NCBI RefSeq assembly: GCF_000336875.1
Contig: NZ_AOJK01000008.1
Span: 73,995 to 133,692, forward strand
Length of the DNA stretch: 59,698 nt
Source of the DNA: Halorubrum californiense DSM 19288
Lineage (GTDB): Archaea; Halobacteriota; Halobacteria; Halobacteriales; Haloferacaceae
Direction of reading: 5' to 3'
The translations under genes were made by a program, and so were the position numbers. The number at the start of each line of letters is the position of its first letter. Position 1 is the first letter of the stretch. The notes beneath the pieces were generated by a model. It did not search any database, was not told the DNA's origin, and saw only the letters and a list, made by a program, of their open reading frames with translations. Positions 51,433-59,698 of this stretch are shown here, piece after piece.

Positions 51433-53349
51433 ATGGCGAGCAACAAGATTCTCGGTATCGACCTCGGTACCACCAACTCCGCGTTCGCGGTGATGGAGGG
51501 CGACGAGCCCGAGATCATCGCCAACGCCGAGGGCGACCGGACGACGCCCTCGATCGTCGCGTTCGCCGACGACGGCGAGCGTCTCGTCGGGAAGCCGGCG
51601 AAGAACCAGGCCGTCCAGAACCCCGACCGCACGATCCAGTCGATCAAGCGGCACATGGGCGAGGACGACTACACCGTCGAGATCGGCGACGAGGAGTACA
51701 CTCCGGAGCAGGTCTCGGCGATGATCCTCCAGAAGATCAAGCGCGACGCCGAGGAGTACCTCGGCGACGACGTCGAGAAGGCGGTCATCACCGTCCCCGC
51801 GTACTTCAACGACAAGCAGCGGCAGGCGACCAAGGACGCCGGCGAGATCGCCGGCTTCGACGTCGAGCGCATCGTCAACGAGCCGACGGCCGCCTCCATG
51901 GCGTACGGGCTCGACGACGAGTCCGACCAGACCGTCCTCGTGTACGACCTCGGGGGCGGCACGTTCGACGTGTCAGTCCTCGACCTGGGCGGCGGCGTCT
52001 ACGAGGTCGTCGCCACGAACGGCGACAACGACCTCGGCGGCGACGACTGGGACGAGGCGCTCATCGACCACCTCGCCGACGAGTTCCAGAACAACCACGG
52101 GATCGACCTCCGCGACGACCGGCAGGCGCTCCAGCGGCTGAAGGACGCGGCCGAGGAGGCGAAGATCGAGCTGTCGAACAAGAAGGAGACCACGGTCAAC
52201 CTCCCGTTCGTCACCGCGACCGACAGCGGCCCGGTCCACCTCGAACAGTCCGTCACCCGCGCGACGTTCGAGAACCTCACGTCGGACCTCATCGAGCGCA
52301 CCGTCGAGCCGACCGAGCAGGCGCTCGCCGACGCCGACTACTCGAAGTCGGACATCGACGAGGTCATCCTCGTCGGCGGCTCCACCCGGATGCCGCAGGT
52401 CCAGGAACAGGTCGAGGAGCTCGTCGGGCAGGAGCCGAAGAAGAACGTCAACCCCGACGAGGCGGTCGCGCTCGGCGCGGCGGTCCAGGGCGGCGTGCTC
52501 TCCGGCGACGTCGACGACATCGTGCTGCTCGACGTGACGCCCCTCTCGCTCGGTATCGAGGTGAAGGGCGGGCTCTTCGAGCGGCTCATCGAGAAGAACA
52601 CCACCATCCCGACCGAGGAGTCGAAGGTGTTCACCACGGCCGCTGACAACCAGACTTCCGTCAACGTCCGCGTCTTCCAAGGCGAACGCGAGATCGCCGA
52701 GGAGAACGAGCTGCTCGGCGCGTTCCAGCTGTCGGGCATCCCGCCGGCGCCCGCCGGCACCCCCCAGATCGAGGTCTCGTTCAACATCGACGAGAACGGC
52801 ATCGTCAACGTCGAGGCCGAGGATCAGGGCTCGGGCAACGCCGAGTCGATCACCATCGAGGGGGGCGTCGGCCTCTCCGACGACGAGATCGAGGAGATGC
52901 AAGAGGAGGCCGAGAAGCACGCCGAGGAGGACGAGGCCCGCCGGGAGCGGATCGAGGCCCGCAACGAGGCCGAGGCGACGATCCAGCGCGCCGAGACCCT
53001 CCTCGAAGAGAACGAGGAGGAGCTCGACGACGACGAGATCGTCGCCGACATCGAGGCAGCCATCGAGGACGTCGAGGACGTCCTCGAAGACGAGGACGCC
53101 GACACCGACGAGATCGAGTCCGCCACCGAGGCGCTCACCGAAGAGCTCCAAGAGATCGGCAAGCAGATGTACGAGGGGCAGGCCGCGCAGGCCGGTCCGG
53201 GCGGCGCGGGCGGTGCCGGTCCCGGCGGCATGGGCGGCGCCGGCGGTCCGGGCGGCGCTGCGGGCCCCGGCGGCGCCGGTCCCGACGGCGACGACGAGGA
53301 GTACGTCGACGCCGACTTCGAGGACGTGGACGACGACGACGAAGAGTAA
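51433..53349 (+). CDS. dnaK: Chaperone DnaK (Hsp70)
   Basis: A 638-residue chaperone. The ATPase domain begins [16 protein letters not shown], with [27 protein letters not shown] and [13 protein letters not shown]. The substrate-binding domain ([13 protein letters not shown] to [15 protein letters not shown]) is followed by a helical lid with acidic repeats. A Gly/Pro-rich stretch and the acidic end follow ([17 protein letters not shown]). It works with DnaJ and GrpE; dnaJ follows by 82 bases, while grpE is not in the window. ATG 51433 is preferred to a TTG nine bases upstream. Confidence 0.97.
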   Translation: MASNKILGIDLGTTNSAFAVMEGDEPEIIANAEGDRTTPSIVAFADDGERLVGKPAKNQAVQNPDRTIQSIKRHMGEDDYTVEIGDEEYTPEQVSAMILQKIKRDAEEYLGDDVEKAVITVPAYFNDKQRQATKDAGEIAGFDVERIVNEPTAASMAYGLDDESDQTVLVYDLGGGTFDVSVLDLGGGVYEVVATNGDNDLGGDDWDEALIDHLADEFQNNHGIDLRDDRQALQRLKDAAEEAKIELSNKKETTVNLPFVTATDSGPVHLEQSVTRATFENLTSDLIERTVEPTEQALADADYSKSDIDEVILVGGSTRMPQVQEQVEELVGQEPKKNVNPDEAVALGAAVQGGVLSGDVDDIVLLDVTPLSLGIEVKGGLFERLIEKNTTIPTEESKVFTTAADNQTSVNVRVFQGEREIAEENELLGAFQLSGIPPAPAGTPQIEVSFNIDENGIVNVEAEDQGSGNAESITIEGGVGLSDDEIEEMQEEAEKHAEEDEARRERIEARNEAEATIQRAETLLEENEEELDDDEIVADIEAAIEDVEDVLEDEDADTDEIESATEALTEELQEIGKQMYEGQAAQAGPGGAGGAGPGGMGGAGGPGGAAGPGGAGPDGDDEEYVDADFEDVDDDDEE

Positions 53350-53387
53350 CCCCAGCGGACCCGACCCTCGACGCCTCGACCCCGCCG

Positions 53388-53394
53388 CTTAAAT
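53388..53394 (+). promoter_or_regulatory. TATA-like element of dnaJ
   Basis: CTTAAAT lies about 38-44 bases before the dnaJ ATG in the 82-base gap after dnaK. It suggests that dnaJ has its own promoter as well as possible read-through from dnaK. Confidence 0.35.
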
Positions 53395-53431
53395 CGACCC
53401 GTCGATCAACACCACTCAACGAACGCAACGC

Positions 53432-54604
53432 ATGAGCGAAGATTTCTACGACGTCCTCGGCGTGTCGCGGGACGCCAGCGAGGAGGAAATAAAAAAGGCG
53501 TACCGCAAGCAGGCCGCAGAACACCACCCCGACGTCAGCGACGACGAGAACGCCGAGGAGCGGTTCAAGAAGATCCAGAAGGCCAAGGAGGTGCTCACCG
53601 ACGAGCAGAAGCGCCAGCAGTACGATCAGATGGGCCACGACCGGTTCACCGAGGCCGACAAGCGCGGCGCGACCGGCGGTGGCGGTGGCCCCGGTGGCGC
53701 CGGCGGTCCCTTCGGGGGCGCTGGCGGCGCCGGCGGTGCCGGCGGGTTCGAGGACATCTTCAACCAGTTCTTCGGCGGCGGGGGCGGTCGCGGCCGCGGC
53801 GGCGGTGGCGGCGGCAACCGACCGCGACAGGGACGCGATCTCAAGACGGGGCTGACGATCGACCTCGAAGCGGCGTTCGAGGGCGCGACAAAGGAGGTCA
53901 CGCTCACGCGACCGACGACCTGCGCGACCTGCGACGGCGCCGGCCATCCCCCGGACGCGGACGTCGAGACGTGTCCGCAGTGTAACGGCCGCGGGCAGGT
54001 CCAGCAGGTCCAGCAGACGCCGCTCGGGCGCGTCCAGCAGACGTCGACGTGCCCCCGCTGCGAGGGCGAGGGCGAACTGTACAGCGAGGACTGCGCCGAC
54101 TGCGGCGGCGACGGCGTCGTCCGCGAGGAGGCCACGCTCTCGGTCGAGATTCCGGCCGGGATCCGCTCCGGACAGAGCCTCCGGATGGAGCGCGAGGGCG
54201 CGCCGGGCGAGAACGGCGGGCCGAAAGGCGACCTGCTGATCGAGGTCGACGTCGACGTCGGCGACCGGTTCGAACGGGACGGCGACGACCTCCGCGTCAA
54301 CGAGGCCGTCTCCTTCCCGCAGGCCGTCTTCGGCGACACCGTCGAGGTGGAGACGGTCGACGGGAGCGTCGAGATGGACGTCCCCGCCGGCACCCAGAGC
54401 GGCGAGACGTTCCGCCTCAAGGGGAAGGGGATGCCGCGACTCCGCCGTCGCGGCCGCGGCGACCTCTACGTACAGGTCGGGGTCGTCGTCCCCGAGTCGC
54501 TCAACGACGAACAGCGCGAGGCGCTGGAGGCGTTCGCCGAGGCCGGCGGCGAGGACATCGACGTCGGCGGCGGCTTCTTCGAGAAGCTGAAGAGCTCCTT
54601 CTGA
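53432..54604 (+). CDS. dnaJ: Chaperone DnaJ (Hsp40)
   Basis: A 390-residue co-chaperone. The J domain has the HPD motif ([11 protein letters not shown]), then a Gly/Phe-rich segment with Gly/Ala runs. The zinc centre contains four C-x2-C-x-G-x-G units: [24 protein letters not shown] and [10 protein letters not shown]-terminal substrate-binding domain ([16 protein letters not shown] to [21 protein letters not shown]) completes a type I DnaJ. It stimulates the DnaK ATPase and delivers unfolded proteins. Confidence 0.97.
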   Translation: MSEDFYDVLGVSRDASEEEIKKAYRKQAAEHHPDVSDDENAEERFKKIQKAKEVLTDEQKRQQYDQMGHDRFTEADKRGATGGGGGPGGAGGPFGGAGGAGGAGGFEDIFNQFFGGGGGRGRGGGGGGNRPRQGRDLKTGLTIDLEAAFEGATKEVTLTRPTTCATCDGAGHPPDADVETCPQCNGRGQVQQVQQTPLGRVQQTSTCPRCEGEGELYSEDCADCGGDGVVREEATLSVEIPAGIRSGQSLRMEREGAPGENGGPKGDLLIEVDVDVGDRFERDGDDLRVNEAVSFPQAVFGDTVEVETVDGSVEMDVPAGTQSGETFRLKGKGMPRLRRRGRGDLYVQVGVVVPESLNDEQREALEAFAEAGGEDIDVGGGFFEKLKSSF

Positions 54605-54698
54605 GCGCGGGTCGCGGTCCCACGCGGGGATCTGCCCGAGCAGCCGACGTCCTTCCGCGGCCCGTAGCTTTTCCGGCCCCCGGACCGTTCGTCCACGT

Positions 54699-55019
54699 AT
54701 GGGCTACGACGCGACGGCCTACGACGACGTCGAACCGCGCGCCCCCGGGATGTACTTCCTCCGTGACGCGCTCGACTGCGAGCACCTCGGCGTGACCGTC
54801 GTCGAGGCCGACGATGGCTGGGAGGAGATGGAACACGACCACGCCGACGCCGACCACGAGGAAGTGTACGTGCTGCTCCACGGCGAGGCGACGCTCACCG
54901 TCGACGGGGACGCCGTCGACCTCGACCCCGGCGACGCGGTCCGGGTCGACCCCGGGTCCACGCGCGACCTCGCGTTCTCGGCCGACGGCTCGAAGATGAT
55001 CATCGCCGGCGCCCCCTGA
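54699..55019 (+). CDS. Small cupin-domain protein
   Basis: A 106-residue single cupin. Metal-ligand positions are in EHDHADADHEEVYVLLHGEATLTVDG (His and Glu residues), and the second motif is PGDAVRVDPGSTRDLAFS, where the usual His is replaced. No partner domain is attached; the substrate is unknown. The last codons and stop are duplicated just after the gene (see 55002-55062). Confidence 0.88.
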   Translation: MGYDATAYDDVEPRAPGMYFLRDALDCEHLGVTVVEADDGWEEMEHDHADADHEEVYVLLHGEATLTVDGDAVDLDPGDAVRVDPGSTRDLAFSADGSKMIIAGAP

Positions 55020-55062
55020 CGCCGGCTCGATGATCGCCATCGCCGGCGCCCCCTGACGCCGG
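55002..55062. repeat. Tandem duplication of the 3' end of the cupin gene
   Basis: ATCGCCGGCGCCCCCTGACG plus CCGG occurs at 55002-55025 and again at 55039-55062, a spacing of 37 bases. It includes the last sense codons and the TGA stop. Slightly changed flanking bases (TCGAAGATGATC, TCGATGATCGCC) extend the copy to about 36 bases. Confidence 0.95.
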
Positions 55063-55139
55063 GAGCGTTCGACGACCAGTCCGCGGATTTTCTCGACCGA
55101 CGCCGCAGCGTTAAGGCTCGCGCGCCCCGAGAACCACGT

Positions 55140-55892
55140 ATGGAACTCGTCGGGGATCTGCTCGCGCGCGACCGGCGCACCCGCGACACAGCGCTCGTCA
55201 CGGCGGACGGCCGGGAGCGGAGCCATCACGACCTGATCACGAACGGCTACAAGGCGGCGAACGTGCTCCGGTACCTCGGCGTCCGCGCGGGCGCGACCGT
55301 CGCCGTCGACCCGACGCCGGGCTTTCACACGACGCTCGCGTTCCTCGGGGCCGCCGCGGTCGGTGCCCCGGTCCGGTTCGACCCGGAAGCGGGAATCGCG
55401 GCCGGCGACCGCGTCGTACTCGCGCCGGTCGCGACCGCTGTCGCCCTCGATCCGGCGCCGGGCACGAACCTCGCCGCGTTCGGCGGCCCGCCCGAGCGTC
55501 CCGAGACCACGCACTGGGAGCAGGAACTGTGGAGCGAGAACCCCGGAACTCCGCCGAGCGATGTCGACCCGGACGACACCGCGACCGTCGGACCGAACGG
55601 GGAGTTCAGCCACAGCGAGCTGTGTTCGATCGCCGCGGCCGCCGTCGACGCGGCCGAGATGGACGCGGAGACGCGCGTCGTGCTCCGTCGCCCGTTCGTC
55701 GATTCGCCAGCGGCCGCGGCCGGTCTCATCGCTCCGCTTTCCGTCGGCGGGACCGCGGTACTCGCGGCGCCGGCCGACGACGGCGAGTCGGACGACGAAC
55801 CGCGCGGCGACGTGGCAGTAGCTCCGGCGGACGCGGACGTTCCGGAGCCGCAGCGGATCGATCCGGCATCGATCGCGTCGGCGGCCGAGTGA
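55140..55892 (+). CDS. Truncated AMP-forming ligase-like (acetyl-CoA synthetase-type) protein
   Basis: A 250-residue protein. Its N-terminus resembles the start of acyl/acetyl-CoA synthetases (DTALVTADGRERSHHDLITNGYKAANVLRYLGVRAG, then VAVDPTPGFHTTLAFLGAAAVGAPVRFD). The ATP-binding P-loop and C-terminal lid of adenylating enzymes are absent, and the C-terminal third is acidic. It is unlikely to be a complete ligase; it may be a regulatory or structural remnant. The 30-base gap to the convergent ABC operon is short. Confidence 0.75.
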   Translation: MELVGDLLARDRRTRDTALVTADGRERSHHDLITNGYKAANVLRYLGVRAGATVAVDPTPGFHTTLAFLGAAAVGAPVRFDPEAGIAAGDRVVLAPVATAVALDPAPGTNLAAFGGPPERPETTHWEQELWSENPGTPPSDVDPDDTATVGPNGEFSHSELCSIAAAAVDAAEMDAETRVVLRRPFVDSPAAAAGLIAPLSVGGTAVLAAPADDGESDDEPRGDVAVAPADADVPEPQRIDPASIASAAE

Positions 55893-55919
55893 CCCGTCTC
55901 GAACGAGGTCGCGTCCGGG

Positions 55920-57246
55920 TCAGTCGTCCGCGGGGTTCGGCTCCGCGGCGGCCTGCCCTTCGTGCCGGAGACAGGCGGACTCGTGGTCCGGCGTGTGGAC
56001 CGTCGTCTCGGGCTCCGTCTCGGCGCACGGCGTCGTGATCTCGTCCGAGAGGAACTCTCCCGCCATTTCGGCGTTGTCCCCCAGTAGAAGGTTCATCGCC
56101 TCCGAGAGCGTCTCTTCGAGGTCGGCGTCGTCGACAGTCTCGCTGATGTCGAACTCGCGGCGGATCTCGGCTCGGATCTCCGAGTCGCTCGGGCCGGATC
56201 CGCCGGCAGCGACGTTCTCACGGACCTGTTCGATGTCTATCTCGCCGGTGATGACCTTCTCGCGGAAGTTCAACACCCCCCGCCAGTCGTCTTGATCGAT
56301 GTCGACGCCGTCGGGCTGAATCACCTTGTGACACCGGGTGTGGAACCGACAGCCGCTCGGCGGGTTCGTCGGGCTCGGCACGGTTCCCTTCAGCTCGATA
56401 CCGCCGATGCTCGCGCGCGGGTCCGGGGTCGGAATCGACGACAGCAGCGCCTCGGTGTAGGGGTGTTGCGGGTTGGTGAATATCTCCTCGACCGGCCCGA
56501 TCTCGACGATCTCGCCGAGGTACATCACGGCCACGCGGTCGCAGATCTGACGGATCACGGACATGTCGTGGCTGATGAAAAGCAGCGACAGTCCGAACTC
56601 ATCTTGGAGGTCGTTGATGAGCGAGAGGATCTCCGCCTGGATGGAGACGTCGAGGGCGCTCACCGGCTCGTCGGCGATGATGAGGTCCGGGTTCAACACG
56701 AGCGCCCGGGCGAGCGCGATCCGCTGTTTCTGGCCGCCGGAGAACTCGTGCGGGTAGCGGTCGAAGTCGCTCGCCGAGAGCCCGACGCGTTCGAGCAGAT
56801 CCTCGACGATCGCGCGGCGCCGGTGGCGGTCGCTCATCCCGTGAACCTTGAGCAGTTCGCCCACCCCGTTCCCGACCGACATCCGCGGGTCGAAGCTCGA
56901 GGACGGGTCCTGGAAGATCATCTGAGCGCCCCGCCGGAACTGCATCAGTTCCTCGTCGTCGAACTTCGTCACGTCGTTGGGATGGGTTCCGTCGGGGTTG
57001 CGCGTCGCGCTCTCGCGGCCGCCCCCGTTGAAGATGACCTCCCCGGACGTCGGCTCTTCCAGTCGAATGACCGAACTCGCCGCGGTGGACTTTCCGCAGC
57101 CGGACTCGCCGACGAGTCCCAGCGCCTCGCCTTGGGCGATGTCGAAGCTGATCCCGTCGACCGCGCGTGCGGCGCCGACCTGTCGGTTGAACAGTCCCTT
57201 GCGGATGGGGTAGTGCTTCTTCAGGTCGCGAACCGAGAGCAGCGGC

Positions 57247-57254
<8 letters not shown>
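55920..57254 (-). CDS. Peptide-type ABC transporter ATP-binding protein (DppF/OppF-like)
   Basis: A 444-residue ATPase. Walker A is [15 protein letters not shown], the signature [14 protein letters not shown] and Walker [14 protein letters not shown], with a His-switch (FISHDMS). The C-terminal oligopeptide motif starts [14 protein letters not shown] but is interrupted by about 90-100 inserted residues (from ~325) before the closing [13 protein letters not shown] part, making it roughly 100 residues longer than usual. It is the last gene of the operon and overlaps the preceding ATPase gene by eight bases. The substrate is unknown. Confidence 0.94.
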
Positions 57255-58310
<1,056 letters not shown>

Positions 58311-58311
<1 letters not shown>

Positions 58312-59495
58312 TATTCGGTCTCCGCCTCCGCTTCGGGGTTCAGCGCGTCCAACAGCGCGTCACCGAGGAAGTTGAACGCGAGGATGGTCAGGAACAGCAC
58401 GATACCGGGCGCCAACACGATCCACGGGGCGTACGAGAGGTCACTCCGGCCGGCCGAGATGAGCTGGCCCCACGAGGGGACCGACGAGTCGCCGACGCCG
58501 AGGAACGCCAACTGCGCCTCGAACAGCAGGAAGCCGGGGATGAGCAGCGTGAGTTGGGTGATGATGCTGCTCGCCACGTTCGGAACCACGTGGCCGCGGA
58601 TCACCTGATACGTGCTCGCGCCGCTGATGCGGCTCGCTTTGATGAACTCCTCTTCGGAGATGGACAGCGACTTGCTGCGGACGTATCTGGCGGTTCCTCC
58701 CCATGCGAACAGGGAGAACACGACGATGAACATCCCCAAGCCGCCGCCGTAGATGTACAGGATGAGCAGGAACATCAGGAACGTCGGGAACGAGAGGATG
58801 ATGTCGACGAACCGCATCATGATCTCGTCGACCCAGCCTCCGGAGTACGCGCTCAGCGTGCCGAACGTGATGCCGATCGTCGCGACGATGGTCGTCGTGA
58901 TGAAGGCGATCTGCATGCTGATCGTCATCCCGTAGACGATCATGGTCAACACGTCCTTGCCGGCATTAGTCGTTCCGAGCGGGTGCTGCCAGGTCCCGTA
59001 ACAGCGCCCGTTCATCACGTCACCGACGCAGGTCGCCGGCGTCGACTCGACGACGGACGTGAACACCGGCGGCTGGTAGGCGATGAGCAGTTCCTGTTGC
59101 GGTGCGCTCATCACGAGCGGACCGACGATACCCCCGACGAACACGATCCCGAGCCAGATCATGCTCACGACCGCCGGCCGGTTCCGCTTGAACTCCTTCC
59201 AGTAGTACCGCGTCATCCGCGGGTGCTGGTACAGCGGCAAGACGAGGTACCAGAACGCCAACAGCAGCGTGAAGATGAAGAAGAAGTCGACCGTCTCCAG
59301 CGTTCGGTCGAGCCCGATGAACTCGAAGGTCGCGGTCCGCCGACCGGTGAACTGCCAGTCGTACACGGCGAGCAGCGCGACCGGGAGCGTCGTCAGCAGC
59401 ATCCCGATCGAGTTGATCGACAGATCGAACCGTCCCGACCGCGAGATGTCGCTCCAGTCGACTTGATCGAATCGTTCCGAGCCTTCAGTTGCCAT
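58311..59495 (-). CDS. Peptide-type ABC transporter permease (DppC/OppC-like)
   Basis: A 394-residue integral membrane protein, longer at its N-terminus than the usual ~300. There are two early helices (ISRSGRFDLSINSIGMLLTTLP region and VDFFFIFTLLLAFWYLVLPLY) and then a basic segment with RPAVVSMIWLGIVFVGGIVG. The transmembrane domain proper has the EAA-like motif YVRSKSLSISEEEFIKASRISGAS, contacting the ATPases. NFLGDALLDALNPEAEAE ends the protein. It forms the channel with the DppB-like subunit. Confidence 0.93.
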
Positions 59496-59509
59496 TGTTT
59501 TCGGTTGAA

Positions 59510-59698
59510 TTACCTGTCATCGTAGCTGATACGCGGGTCGAGGACGGTGAACACGAGGTCCTCGATGAGGTTCCCCACGACGGCGACGAACGTGAAGAAC
59601 AGCGTCGTTCCCAGTACGAGGTTCGTGTCCTGTGCGGTTAGCGCCTCGAAGACGAGCCGACCGAGTCCGGGTATTCCGAACACGACCTCGACGAGCAG
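59510..59698 (-). CDS. Peptide-type ABC transporter permease (DppB-like), C-terminal end
   Basis: The final 62 residues of a permease, entering from the right edge. They contain EVVFGIPGLGRLVFEALTAQ (the conserved loop before the last helix), then a helix (GTTLFFTFVAVVGNLIEDLVF), and end LDPRISYDDR. This is a typical DppB/OppB C-terminus, which usually reads TVLDPRI. The gene stop is 14 bases upstream of the DppC-like start, so they are one operon. Confidence 0.9.
   Translation of the reverse strand: MLVEVVFGIPGLGRLVFEALTAQDTNLVLGTTLFFTFVAVVGNLIEDLVFTVLDPRISYDDR

Overview
The window is haloarchaeal chromosome. GC is high almost throughout, the encoded proteins are strongly acidic, and the gene set is archaeal: FtsZ1, SecE/Spt5, archaeosortase A, glycerol-1-phosphate dehydrogenase, diphthine synthase, D-aminoacyl-tRNA deacylase of the GEK1 type, MBF1, halocyanin and 2-oxoacid:ferredoxin oxidoreductase. 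Many start codons lie about 30 bases downstream of a TATA-like element, which suits leaderless transcripts. A Halorubrum-like genus is my guess from general resemblance; I cannot prove it from the sequence alone.

Layout. 1-2630 (minus) is the N-terminal part of a large secreted or surface protein whose first ~590 codons are AT-rich while the rest has normal GC; its C-terminus lies off the left edge. 2899-8892 holds a lipoprotein, membrane proteins, a phosphodiesterase-like enzyme, a PhzF-type isomerase and a Na+/Ca2+ exchanger. 9000-12485 is an information-processing and division block (dtdA, ftsZ1, secE, spt5) closed by a run of hairpins. 12653-15044 carries artA and an MgtC/SapB-like membrane protein preceded by a 23-codon arginine-rich leader frame. 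15111-20395 has two CBS-domain proteins, dphB, a two-subunit 2-oxoacid:ferredoxin oxidoreductase and an Lrp/AsnC regulator. 20427-32305 is mixed housekeeping: ileS, an aminotransferase, an FAD oxidoreductase, Hsp20, a radical SAM protein, an MBL hydrolase and a HAD hydrolase.

32380-37437 is the clearest multi-gene system, a cytochrome b complex locus. A b6f-style split cytochrome b (petB + petD, with a PDWY Qo motif) is encoded with a membrane-anchored halocyanin and several small unassigned membrane proteins. No Rieske or cytochrome c1 gene appears in the window. The locus is followed by a degenerate NAD-kinase homologue, an M28 peptidase, a DUF420-type membrane protein, egsA, a LysE exporter and a DUF2103-like protein. 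45380-48398 holds a Get3/ArsA ATPase and aroA, separated by a 445-base gene-free stretch that is extraordinarily rich in inverted repeats. 48546-55892 has mbf1, a dsbB gene whose 5' frame looks broken, a DICT-domain sensor, tpiA, dnaK, dnaJ, a cupin and an AMP-ligase fragment. The right edge (55920-59698, minus) is a peptide-type ABC transporter operon cut by the window.

Functional links: artA could process C-terminally anchored surface proteins such as the left-edge gene, if that gene's missing C-terminus carries a sorting signal. The bc-like locus would pass electrons from menaquinol to copper proteins. The oxidoreductase and its adjoining Lrp gene look like an enzyme with a local regulator. 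Most other genes stand alone or in two-gene operons. I saw no tRNA, rRNA, CRISPR array, transposase or replication origin.
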